Positions 33,901-43,950 of a stretch of 64,000 bases of DNA are shown here, one piece after another. Location: contig OU015672.1 in the NCBI GenBank assembly GCA_907165275.2, positions 2,214,501-2,278,500 on the forward strand, in the 5' to 3' direction. Each line of letters opens with the position of its first letter. Position 1 is the stretch's first letter. The position numbers and the translations under genes were made by a program. The notes beneath the pieces are model-generated. The model did no database searches and was not told the origin of the DNA. It saw nothing but the letters and a program-made list of their open reading frames with translations. Source of the stretch: Zygaena filipendulae (taxonomy: Eukaryota > Arthropoda > Insecta > Lepidoptera > Zygaenidae).

Positions 33901-36900
33901 TAGATTGCCAACTTGGCTTATGAAACTAGCGTCGCGAGGTTTGATCCTCGGCCCTCAAAATTCGAATCGGAGTAAACAATAGGGATGTTGACAACTTTTG
34001 AAAATCAAAATTCTAATTAGTCCGTCATTTAGAAAATTAAAAATCATTAGACACGTATATTTTTTATTTTTCAAATAAATGAAAATACACAGAGATAAAG
34101 CGCATTAAAGTTTAGGGTGGGGGCTCGTGACGTCACTATCCGCTACAAGCCGCCATACAAACTGCACAAGTTAGTGACGTCACGCGAAATTTCAACTCAA
34201 TGTATCGCCGTTATTTTTTGATTATGTAAAAAAGAAAAAATACATGTCCAATATTTTTCATTAATCTCCAAGACGGACTAAAAAAAAATTACTCAAATAG
34301 CCTATGATGAGCCATTGTGTCTACCCTGAGCCTGATGAGATGTAGTTTCAAAAAAGCAGTATATAGATCGACAGTATTGAACTGTCAATTTTTCTAGGTT
34401 AGCCAAAGTACGTATAGTTTCTAGGGTGGTCATTTCCCATTCTTGCTTCCCCTAGCTACGCGTATGGTGCCAGTGTAAATCGTCAACCCTAAACTTTAAG
34501 GGTTGTACGGTCTTCTATCTTCTGTTTAGTTACACGCCACTCTCGTGTATGCCTCCGTAGAGCTAGTAGTACGTAGTCTCTATACGCTTACTGATTATTC
34601 CACTTAATTATTGCTCAATCAAATGCTGCTTCAAATTCGCAAAATTGCTATAACCGAATAATATATTTTTTCTAATACGAGTTTACTTAATTCGCTTATT
34701 TTATTGAATTGTACAATAATAATGTTTTAATCTTCGTTACAGTTAAATTAATACTATGACGTGTAATTCATGATTGCATTTGAGTGTTCAATTAAATCGA
34801 GTTGTTACCAATACACGCAGGGTTGTCCAAAATTGCGTGACAGATTCGTAGTGAAAAAAAAATGTGTATAGCTTGTCTAAACTAAAATGACGCGCCCTAC
34901 TAGGGTAAAACCCGGATAGTTGCCACACTTTTCGAAATCATTTTATATCTCCCAGTACATAAATCAAAATATTTTATTTTTTAAACTGGCAAGTACTTTG
35001 GTTCTTTATCTACAAATTTATTAAATGTAAAAGACATTATCTTTGAAATTTCCAGAGTATTAGCGATTTCTACGGACCTCTACTTTTTGTGACATCTATC
35101 CCATATATGGGATAGTTGCCTAGTCCATATAAATTACATTTAGGATAGACGACTCGCCGGGAAACAAGGCATCTATCCCGAAAAATCTTTGATCGCACCT
35201 TGCGTTCCCGTGTAATCGCACAGAGACATGAGACGCGGTCCACTTGTTGTTGTAAAGTCGTTGGAAAGTAGTTGGAAAGTCTTTTGATAGATAAATAAAA
35301 TAGCACGCGATTCATCTGCGAAACTAGAGTAATTACGATCGGGGCAACTATACCCCCAGGGCAACTATCCTGGTTTTACCCTACTTAATTAGTAGCGTTT
35401 TAGATGTGCGAGATCATGTATTGATAATATCTCTTTAAATTAACAGTGTGAGTGCGGCGACAGTATTATTGCGCACTAACGTGTATGTGTCGTATCGATA
35501 TTTTAACGGTTGTGCGTGTGCGTATACCCGATGGGGGGGGCGCGTCATTTTAGTTTAGACAAGCTATACACGTGCAAAGAGTGAAAATGTAAAAAAAAAC
35601 CTAAGAGAAATCATGCGGTTAGAACAGGCGCTCATGCGGTCCCAAGCCGCATGTTTGGAATCCTCCGACCACACAAAATTTTACGATTGCCGCAACCGCA
35701 TATTTTTCCCACCGTGCCTAAAGAAGTTTCACTCCAAAGTCATTTTTAGTTTTAAAAAACATTTAAGTTTAAAAGCCACTTGTCCAGAGGCTATCGCGTG
35801 TATTGGTGACAACCCTACAATACGTTGGTATGGCAAACTACATAGTATAAAACCATGCACTCCAACCCCTAGTTGATATTTGCTTATGTTTATAGTTTGC
35901 ACAGAGTAATGTATCTTCCGCAGGCCGCACGCCGCTGACCGCGACACGTTAATCACGTTCGGTATCTAATTTTTTTCACTTAATCTGTGTTATGCATGCA
36001 TAATATTATTTAAAAGAATATCTTTATTGATGGCCTGTTTCATGAAAGCGAAAATGGTTTAAAATTGTCGTAGTTCGAGCATAGACGAAATCGACTCAAT
36101 AATGTGAACGATTTTTTTTTTTTTCATAAATATAATCGACTAAATTAATTGAAATCCCGTCTCTTTGTCTATTGCTACCGACTTATTAAAATCATGCTGT
36201 CAATGGATTCACTAAAGTTCGATTCACATCAGCTGAGCTGGTGAATCGGTCAAACTTACAATATTTTTTTTTTTTGATCTGATACATATGTACTTGTAAT
36301 TTGTACCCCACTCATTATAATAGGATTTTTAAACGACTTCCAAAAAGGAGGAGGTTCTGCATTCGGCTGTATATTATATTTTTTTTTGTTTCTCAGCTCG
36401 ATCAAGCGTAGTGAAATAGGCCCTTATTAATGCATGTTTTTAGCACTGTTCTATTCTATCCCATCATTAATTTGCGCACTAGAGGTATTATAACATATTT
36501 GGTAAATCAGCTTCAAATAATCTTTTGCTGCAATAAAAAACTGAGCATGATACTGTTACTAGTAAAAAAATTATTATACTCTTCATTACTAACTGCAAGT
36601 AATAAATTTTTCGAAGAAATTTTTGGTCCTTTGATCCGGATCCAACTTAATTCTCCCCTGCAGACCATATTTCGAAGAGAAGGCGCGCATCAACGCGGCC
36701 TTAGAGGCTCAAAAGGCTCGCATCCAGACACTAGAGGTACAAGTGGCCGAGGCCAAGCAGCAATACTCCTCAGCGTTGAGGAACTTGGAACGGATATCTG
36801 ATGAAATACACAGGCACCGGTCGAGGAGACAATCCACGAGGAATGGTGAGACATTGAAACTCGTTTACGCTGCATCCAAATTTTCAATCTCTATATTATA

Positions 36901-39597
36901 GAAGAGTACGTTAATGAAACGTTCGTTAATGACGACCCGATTGGCGCAATGGTCACCATGCCTGTCCGCTAATCAAGAGATTACGGGTTCGATTCCCGGT
37001 GGGGGTGGACTTTGTGTGATGAACACAGGGTTCCATTTTCCAGTCTGGGTGTGTATATATATATCTATAGTATAATATTATATGTAATAATATGTGTAAT
37101 ATATACCACGTTTGCTTGGTTTCCACGACACAAGCTTATAGCTTAGTGTGGGATCAAGTAGATCTGTGTGTTGTGAAGTGGATTATTATTATGTTATAAT
37201 AATCCACTTCACAACACTCTCATCTTAAATTTAATTATTTATCAGCATCATTCGACACTATTTCGATCCGACGCCACCCGATTTTCGCTATACTTACATT
37301 AAATTCAGAAAACTATAGCACCTCTAAACTGGTGTGATGTAATCGACAGACATAGACAATTCAACGATAACGGACACGGCGAGCGACACGAACACGACGA
37401 CGACGACCAGCGACAAGCTGGAGGAGGTGTGCTCGCACAGCACGGAGGCGAACGTGCGCGAGTGGCTGCGGCGAAGCGCGGCCGAGCTGCGCCCGCGCAC
37501 GCTGCACGACAGCGACACGTGGACCGAGATCGACCTGGACTACAGCAGCCCCGAGGGCGAGGAGGTCAGCGCTCATCTGTCGAATTGGCTACTTGACTAA
37601 TTTTTTTTTCCCTTCTCATGCTCGGAAAGTGCTTGTTTGTGCAGGATATAGGCTGCACAAAATCGAATTTTGTGCACATGGGCATTAATGTATCTACTCA
37701 TAAATGTATCTACCTAAGGCAAAGAACATGAGCCATATACAGCCAAACACAATAAGAAGTTCATGGATGGAGTTTGTGGTAGCCATAGAAATACACCTAG
37801 ACTCTAGAGCGATGGTTTCAGTTAAAATAATACTGTTCGAAATTCAAGCGCAAAACAAATGCACCATTTTTATTCTAATTCAATGTAGGTATTCCATTCA
37901 GTAGTTTTTGCGTGAAAGAGTAACAAACAGTCATAAGTACAAACTTATGCATAACCATACATACAAACTTTCGCGTTTACAATATTAGTAGTGCACGCGT
38001 GCACATCAAGCTGTCCGCCTGCAGTAGCGGGGAGTTGAATCGGTTCGCAATCGCTTGTGGTGCCGATGCCGTGCCCCTTGTGCGATGTGGTACAGTGTTT
38101 CGTTGCCGTCCGTCAGGTGAGCTTCGAGAAGTGCTCGCTGCGGCCGCGCTCGACGCCCGACCAGCTGTCGCCGCCCAGCCCCGCGGACTCGCACCCCCAC
38201 TCCCTCTCCCACCCCCACCCCCACCAGCAGCCCCACTCGCGCGTGTCGGCGTCGTCCCCGCGGCGCATCATTCGCGCGGCGGCGGCCGAGCGCGGCGCGT
38301 GCCTGCGCGCCGAGCTCGAGCAGGGCCGCCGGCAGAGCCTGGACGTGCTGCTGCACGACACCGGCGAGAAGGTCAAGGAGATATTCCAAGGTCAGCTCTT
38401 ATTTCATTTACATTTTTATTACTATGTAATGTATGTAGTATGTGTACAACCACGTGTTGCTTGGTTTCCACGACACAAGCTTATAGCTTAGTGTGGGATC
38501 GAGTAGATCTGTTTGTTGTGAAGTATTATTATTATTTATTTATTTTTAGAAAGAAAAATTCACAAAAATAGCAGCCACCTAAAAACTTAAACCTAGAACC
38601 TAAAAAAGGCAAAAGAAATCAGTTTTTCATGCTGGACTTATAATTACACCACACGAAGGTATATTTAATCACGTTTATAAAAGAATTATATTGAATCATT
38701 GTGATCTCTATACGCGATACTGTCCCCGAGTGGCGGCAATGCAAATAATTCGGCAACGCCCTATATACTTACTGAGTTACCGCCACGTGTGGTGTGCGCA
38801 CGCGCAGGCCTGTCGCTGTTCGGCGAGCGGCGCGGCTCGGCGTCGGCGCCCCGCTCCCCGCGCCGCGCCGCCTCGCCGCGCGCGCCCCGCGCCTCCGCCT
38901 CCGCCGCCTCCTCCGCCTCCGACGAGCGGTACTCGGACAGCGACAGCCTCGCCAGGTGAACAAATATTGCAATGACGTATTTGCGATGTCGCGTGACTTC
39001 TGCGCGGACACTCCACCCTCCCCACCGGCTGCGTGACTCCCCACGCCCCGCCACGACGCAGCGGCGAGCCTAGAGGCGGTAACGGTGCGGGCTGTTGCTG
39101 CTGTGTGTGTGTAGATTTCCCCAAGATTCCATCATCAGATCCCAACTTGGTGACAATGGAACCAACCTGGAAGTATACCCATTCAAGCAAAAACAGGACT
39201 TTTTCAAATCAGTCCAACCGTCTTCGAGTAATCGGTGAACATACATAAGAAAAAACATACATATAGCCGAATACAGAACCTCGTCGTTTGGAAGTCGGTT
39301 AAAAAATAGTAAACTACAAATAGTTTTAACTGTATTCTATATATTTAAATAAAATAAATATTTTTTAGATGTTATACTTTTTATAGCTGGTGGCGTTTTA
39401 ACCTATCTCCTTTTTGGTCTTTAAAACTTAATTTTTTTACTGAAGAATTAGCCCTCGATCGTAATGTTTTCCCTGGCAGCATGGAGATGCTGTCGGACGA
39501 TCAGATTGCGTCGCTGATGCTGGACGCGCAGCTGGAGGCGGTGTGCGAGCGGCTCGCCGGCGTCGCGGTGCGCCCGGCGCGCGAATGTGAACCCTAA
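30992..39597 (+). CDS. pcs: SH3BP5/parcas-like protein (Rab11 exchange-factor family), 9 exons
   Basis: Coding exons: 30992-31042, 31535-31726, 32398-32586, 33241-33362, 36664-36845, 37350-37564, 38117-38390, 38808-38955, 39480-39597. All borders are GT/AG and the phases join to 1491 nt (496 residues plus stop). Exons 2-5 encode the long coiled-coil core of the SH3BP5 family: IELERLNTATDEINRLEVEL, LDEARLAFRRLLAEGH, KARPYYEARFRANI, LDPAWQEMLNHATHRVNQ, RPYFEEKARINAALEAQKAR and ISDEIHRHRSRR. Family members bind the BTK SH3 domain and act as exchange factors for Rab11. The rest is a low-complexity tail with acidic ADSDTWTEIDLDYSS-like sequence, a His/Pro run (exon 7), a Ser/Ala/Arg run (exon 8) and a final LSDDQIASLMLDAQLE helix. 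The exon 6 acceptor could be 37350 or 37356 (tandem AGs, same frame). The 3.3-kb intron 4 is full of mobile elements. Confidence 0.92.
32014..32207 (-). mobile_element. Helitron-like CTAG repeat, full length, minus orientation
   Basis: On the minus strand it begins TCCTACTAATATTATAAATG and ends CATACAGCTAG, inserted between A and T (A32013 and T32208). The internal order is TCACGCAAAAACGG, GGCATGCACGTTGTC, then TTCCTGCAGAAACTCC. 194 bp, no coding sequence, in intron 2 of the SH3BP5-like gene. Confidence 0.7.
33019..33214 (+). mobile_element. Helitron-like CTAG repeat, full length, plus orientation
   Basis: Begins TCATTACTAACATTATAAAT after A33018 and ends CGCGCCGATCAACTAG before T33215. It ends only 26 bp upstream of exon 4 of the SH3BP5-like gene, so the polypyrimidine region of that acceptor lies against the repeat. 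Confidence 0.7.
33459..33783. mobile_element. TGACGTCA-bearing MITE, copy C
   Basis: Arms GTTGACTAATTTTTTTTTAG and, inverted, GTTGACTACTTTTGAAAATA. TGACGTCA occurs at 33572-33579 and 33617-33624. Intron 4 of the SH3BP5-like gene, next to copy D but in the opposite orientation. Confidence 0.8.
33790..33922. mobile_element. CCCCCTTAGCC-type MITE, partial
   Basis: Contains GACTGGACGATTTTTCGTGA, CCACGCG and the terminal ATTGCCAACTTGGCTTA, matching 48432-48608. It lies between MITE copies C and D. Confidence 0.5.
33987..34312. mobile_element. TGACGTCA-bearing MITE, copy D
   Basis: Left arm GTTGACAACTTTTGAAAATC, then AATTAGTCCGTCATTTAG; right end AAGACGGACTAAAAAAAAAT. TGACGTCA at 34128-34135 and 34175-34182. 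Confidence 0.8.
34864..35571. mobile_element. inverted-repeat element split by a second element
   Basis: The outer arms GTGTATAGCTTGTCTAAACT... (34864-34897) and their inverted partner ending AGTTTAGACAAGCTATACAC (35538-35571) match almost perfectly over about 34 bp. The outer element would be about 227 bp without the 479-bp element inserted close behind its left arm. Confidence 0.8.
34903..35381. mobile_element. TA-flanked inverted-repeat element nested in the outer one
   Basis: Starts GGGTAAAACCCGGATAGTTG and ends, inverted, GGGTAAAACCAGGATAGTTG, flanked by TA on both sides (34901-34902 and 35382-35383). A TA duplication fits Tc1/mariner-like or related DNA transposons. No transposase is visible; further GATAGTTGCC motifs occur inside (about 35111). 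Confidence 0.75.
36934..37195 (+). mobile_element. tRNA-derived SINE
   Basis: The head has a polymerase III A box TGGCGCAATGG (36942-36952) and a B box GGTTCGATTCC (36986-36996) with tRNA-like spacing and a 3' arm CCCGGTGGGGGTGG. It has a long non-tRNA body and a tail with ACACAAGCTTATAGCTTAGT and TGTGAAGTGGATTATTATTA. Tails of the same family are at 38463-38545, 52960-53000 and 53857-53897. Intron 5 of the SH3BP5-like gene, 90 bp after exon 5. Confidence 0.8.
38463..38545 (+). mobile_element. SINE tail fragment
   Basis: GGTTTCCACGACACAAGCTT through TGTTTGTTGTGAAGTATTAT, matching the last third of the SINE at 36934-37195, 70 bp past exon 7 of the SH3BP5-like gene. Confidence 0.65.
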
Positions 39598-39925
39598 CGC
39601 GCTACGATTAAGGTGCAAATTCGGTTCGAGGTCGAAAGAAGCGGAGCTCGCCCGCGGCGCTGTGAGTATGGGATTCAAATCCGATTTAATCCTGTGTGCT
39701 TGGCAAAGGCTCTTTAGGCACAAGGAAGGATAGAAAACACTGATTTGGTATTCTAACCCGCTTCACTTAAGGTACACTTAAGTTCGTGCTTACAAAAATG
39801 TCAACTTATAGGTTGACTTGGCACACCGTTTTCGGTATGAGATTTGAATTGAATCTATGAGAAATAGTACACTTGATTTTAAACTCTAACTCTAAAATCA
39901 TAACGTGTAAATTAGAATAAAGTAC
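39598..39925 (+). terminator. 3'UTR and candidate poly(A) signal of the SH3BP5-like gene
   Basis: AATAAA occurs at 39916-39921, about 320 bp after the TAA stop, with no earlier good match. The actual cleavage site cannot be read from the sequence. Confidence 0.35.
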
Positions 39926-41234
39926 AAAAGAAGCACTGGAATAAAACGCCATAAAGGTATTATCTAATATGGATAGGTAGGAATAATGACTGCTAACGAT
40001 AGGAAAAGGTGAGAGACAAATTAGCATTCACAAAACTGAACTTTATTGCACTCGTCATAAGATTTGACTTTAAATGGCGTTTGTTTTTTGCTACACGTAA
40101 CTAAATAAAATAATACTCATAATCATGACATAATAATTATTTTGGAATAAATTCTTTTTATCTATCTTTAAATTCAACCTAATTCTAGGAAACCTAAATC
40201 AAATTTGAATTAGGATTATTGTTTTTTTATGTACATATACGGAATATTTTTTATTCAGTGCGCAAACTTTTACAAATTAAACTTGAAGCAGTTTTAATAA
40301 ACACCTTTTTTTTATTTTGATAAGTCTTAGTACAAAAAAGCAAAGTTATCGTGAACGAAAGATGTATACTTTGCAATTGATTTATTGGCTACTCTATTCG
40401 CCGCCGCCACCGCGAAAGCGCCGCGAAGCGCTCGTTCGATATTATTACGAATAGATAGTATCCATATTTTTTCTAATTTAAAGCCGGATAAAAAAATATT
40501 AAAAAGTTTTGAACAAATAATGGAAATGTGTTCAATTACTGATACCGAGCCACCAAATTTTTTTTGCGCATTGCTTAAAAAATATTCCTGTATGTGACAG
40601 AATTGCCAGTCGCCACTGATAACTAGGAAAAGCAATATTAAGTTATTCTAATCTTTAGCGTCGTAGGATTAGAGTACAATTTACTGTTTAGGTATAAAGA
40701 GATGATACAATAATTTATTTAAAGCATAATACGCCTTTTGAATATATTTTTCCACCAACAATAATAGGTAATCTAAAATAGTATTTACAATAATCGAATA
40801 AATACACAAATTGAAGGCGTTTCTCGTCATGGTTTCTAATTATAGATTTTGAAATATCACATTGAAATCTGAAATCTGACGGAGGGTCATTTAATTGTCA
40901 GTATTCTGAACAGTAGTACATGGATTAGGGAAAAACATAATGGGAATACACATTATTTGCCCTCCATTCTCAACTAGTTGCTAATACTAGTTTTTTTTGT
41001 TGCCATAAAATCCATGAGACATACCTATTATATTCATTAGACTTTCATAAATAATATCAATAACATAATATTATTATGGGTAATCGATACATTACTATTA
41101 TAAATTGTGTATTAGAAAATGAAGCCGCTTAAAATAAATTATAACAGTAAAATTGTTATGACGAAACCTTTGATTATGTCGGTGTCTAGACAAATTAGTC
41201 GAGGTCGAGACAAGAATAGTATATTTCATTATAA
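39926..41234. other. intergenic DNA, no gene seen
   Basis: AT-rich. A GC-rich patch at 40390-40440 (GCCGCCGCCACCGCGAAAGC) is open on both strands (40385-40597 and 40327-40635) but has no recognisable domain. Confidence 0.35.
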
Positions 41235-41344
41235 GTGCGGAAAGCCTGTCATTGCAAAGAGTTCCGACATATGTCTACCCGAGCCGAGGCGCAGCCGAAG
41301 GTGAGGGTTGACAGTCGGAACTAGTTGCAATGACGGTTCCGCAC
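41235..41344. mobile_element. short hairpin element
   Basis: GTGCGGAAAGCCTGTCATTG and inverted GTGCGGAACCGTCATTGCAA pair closely, as do the inner GAGTTCCGAC and GTCGGAACT. 110 bp, non-coding. Confidence 0.65.
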
Positions 41345-41358
41345 GTGTACTGAACAAC

Positions 41359-41654
41359 TATTTTTAATACAGTTGCGAAAAAAATGAAGAAATTTAATAA
41401 AATATCAAAAACACAACAAACTCAACTAAGTTCCAACTGTGATCAAGAGATGGCGCTAGTCGTATTAGTAATGCGAAACGTACGTTTCGCAATGCAAAAA
41501 AGTGTGTCAAAGTCGTGTCGCCATTTGACAGTTGGCAAAGAGAACGCACGAGTTCGGGAAAGGTAAACAAAAAGCTCGAGTATGTAATAGCCCACATCCC
41601 GAACGCTAAACGTCCCTGCAATACGCCACTTTTTGAGCAACTGTATTAAAAATA
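41359..41654. mobile_element. inverted-repeat MITE of about 296 bp
   Basis: The left TATTTTTAATACAGTTGC and its perfect inverted partner at the right end define the element; similarity continues for a few bases inward. Its centre carries the 20-bp perfect palindrome TGCGAAACGTACGTTTCGCA (41472-41491). Confidence 0.7.
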
Positions 41655-41812
41655 ATATTTTATGGACAGTAAATAATGAAAAGGCATAAACTAGTCCTCA
41701 TCGAAACGTTTATTGTAAACACGCCTGGATGTAGATAGAGTTGGTGACACGGAAACGGGCTTAACTCTATTATAAATGGCAGAGTCCAAAATAATATTTT
41801 AGAAAACGGCCC

Positions 41813-42227
41813 TGCCCGTTAGCCAAGTTGACAATCTTTGATCGTCATGCCATGACGGTAAGTTGGTTATTTTTGTATAGCGATAACGATTGCAGTGAGA
41901 AACAGTTTTACTACATTTATAAAGCTACATCTGGGCTTGTACAATTAGGAGCAATGGGAATACAAATACATATAGTTATAGTGAAACTTGCCTTTATTTG
42001 TCTGTACCTGTTGTACGCTAGCGTTGTGTTGATTAGATGTAGATGTGATCATATCGAAATTATACCTATGTATTGTAATAATATACTACCTTTATATACT
42101 TAAGCTTTGTCGTCACCACCGGTTAAGTATTGTACTTGTCTTGTCTTATTTATGGACTTCAAAATTACAACAGGCCCCCGATTCGGTCCTTAGTTTTCTC
42201 ATATATAGTGAACTGGGCTAAGGGGGC
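41813..42227. mobile_element. CCCCCTTAGCC-type MITE, expanded copy
   Basis: Left CCCGTTAGCCAAGTTGACAA and right (inverted) GCCCCCTTAGCCCAGTTCAC ends match the 48432-48608 copy, but the interior is longer (415 bp), probably through an insertion. Confidence 0.5.
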
Positions 42228-42504
42228 AGGTATTTTCATAAAACTCCTATGTGTTAAATACACAACTCGACACTGGCGAAATTATCGTGTTAGTCACAGT
42301 AGAAGCTAGGATCATAGAAATGAAGTGAAGCTATTTCAGAGCGAAATTACCGTGACATATTTGTTATTTTAATAGTTTTCCTTTGATCCTGACGCTCGTT
42401 CAAGATCGGTTAAAGGTTAACCAACATTGTCTTCTGAAAAGTAATTAGCGATGTGCATCAAATATTACGAAATGTCCTTAGAATCGAAGTGACATTTATT
42501 CACT

Positions 42505-42570
42505 TTAATCTCACTGTTGAATCTCATTAATCTCACTGTTGAATCTCATTAATCTCACTGTTGAATCTCA
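42505..42570. repeat. 22-bp tandem repeat, three exact copies
   Basis: TTAATCTCACTGTTGAATCTCA occurs three times without change (starts 42505, 42527, 42549). Confidence 0.9.
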
Positions 42571-42582
42571 TTAATGTAATTA

Positions 42583-42790
42583 TCCCTACTAATATTATAA
42601 ATGCAAAAGTAACCCTGTTTGTTTGTCTGTCTGTCTGTCTGTTACGCTTTCACGCCTAGACGGCTCAACCGATCATCATGAAATTTAGCATATACGTTGT
42701 CAGTACAGAGAAGGACATACGGTACTTTTTTCCTGGAATTCCCGCGGGATCTCCGAAATTAACGCGAGTGAAACCGCTGGGAACAGCTAG
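42583..42790 (+). mobile_element. Helitron-like CTAG repeat, full-length reference copy
   Basis: 208 bp between A42582 and T42791. Starts TCCCTACTAATATTATAAAT, followed by (TCTG)n (TTTGTCTGTCTGTCTGTCTG), GTTACGCTTTCACGCC, TCATCATGAAATTTAGC, TTCCCGCGGGATCTCCG, and ends GGGAACAGCTAG. TC and CTAG ends and an A/T target fit a non-autonomous Helitron. This clean copy anchors the others in the window. Confidence 0.75.
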
Positions 42791-43489
42791 TTAACGATAA
42801 AAGTATAGTTTACGACTAGAGAAACAATTATTGTTTTAATCAGTCTTCCATTCTCAATGATGTATTGTTTTTCATTTGAACATAATATAAACCAATCATG
42901 GTAGTATTGTTATAGCTGAAAAGACATTTAAAAAAATAATAACTATTAAGTAAGTTTAGAAAATTGAATTATTTTTATTAGATTTTTATTTATACAGCAA
43001 TCGCTTTGGATTTTACAATTTAATATCCTATCTTATTATGTATATAGTTTTTGGTATGTATCTTAAGCACCTATGTATTCAAATAAGTATGTATGTATTG
43101 CATCAGTTGTCACTTGTCTGGTATCCATAGCACAAGCTATGTTTAGTTTAGGAGCCTCACCACCATCTCAAACAGTCTTTTATTATAACTTTACATCGAA
43201 ACATCCATTGCAAATTCGACTTTATGTGAAGTACGTAAAATATTGATTTCAATGTAAACGTAAAGTATGTTAGACTTCAACGTGTAGAAGTGGTAGACGG
43301 CACCGTGTGATAATGTGCAGGTATTATTTGTAGACTTGATGATTTCAGCTATGGCATTGTCCTTACCTAATAAATGCATAACTTTGTGCATTTGTGTGCT
43401 TGTTACCTACCATACCGCTTGTAGTTTCAAAATAGATTTTTATTAAATGTGCAATATTTAAATTAAGTCTTAAAATAGGATAAAGGGGT

Positions 43490-43556
43490 ACTTTTCCTTG
43501 AAAAATTTGTACAGTCTATAAAAATTTCGTGGGTGAAACCGCACAGACCACCTAGT
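43490..43556 (+). repeat. CTAG-repeat 3' fragment
   Basis: Only the last part is left: TCGTGGGTGAAACCGCACAG followed by ACCACCTAG. Confidence 0.45.
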
Positions 43557-43621
43557 TAAGTATGAGCTATTAAGATATGGACGCAGATAAGCAATAACAT
43601 GTTAACCCACAAAATTAAATA

Positions 43622-43950
43622 GGCTAGTTTCCTAAATTTTCTTTTTTAGTCCGTTTTGTAGATTATTAAAAAATATTGGACACGTATTTTTTTATTTTTT
43701 ATGTAACCAAAAAATAACGGAGATATAATATCAAGTCGAAATTTCACATGACGTCACGCCTCGCTACAGTTTGTTCGCACGTTATAGCGAGCTGTGACAT
43801 CACGAGTCCCCCACCCTAAACTTTAATGCGCTTTATCTATGCATATTTCCATTATTTTAAAAAAGCAAAAAATACGTGTCTTTTATTTTTTTATTATCTA
43901 ACTGACGGACTAAATAGAATTTTGATTTTTTTACCCAGGAAACTAGCCTA
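43622..43950. mobile_element. TGACGTCA-bearing MITE, copy E
   Basis: Outer arms AATAGGCTAGTTTCCTAA and its inverted partner TTAGG-like AGGAAACTAGCCTATT, then TAGTCCGTTTTGTAGATT and GACGGACTAAATAGAATT. One TGACGTCA is intact (43749-43756); the second has become TGACATCA (43795). Confidence 0.75.

Noticed and set aside
36934..37010. A tRNA gene
   Set aside because: The A and B boxes are there, but the segment continues into a SINE body with related copies elsewhere, and I could not fold a full cloverleaf with paired acceptor ends.
38006..38571. Several long frames on both strands around 38.0-38.6 kb and 38.7-39.2 kb
   Set aside because: Shadows of GC-rich exons 7 and 8 of the SH3BP5-like gene; the chosen frame is the only one that joins the neighbouring exons in phase.
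42505..42570. A CRISPR-like array
   Set aside because: The three 22-bp units abut without spacers and the organism is an insect.
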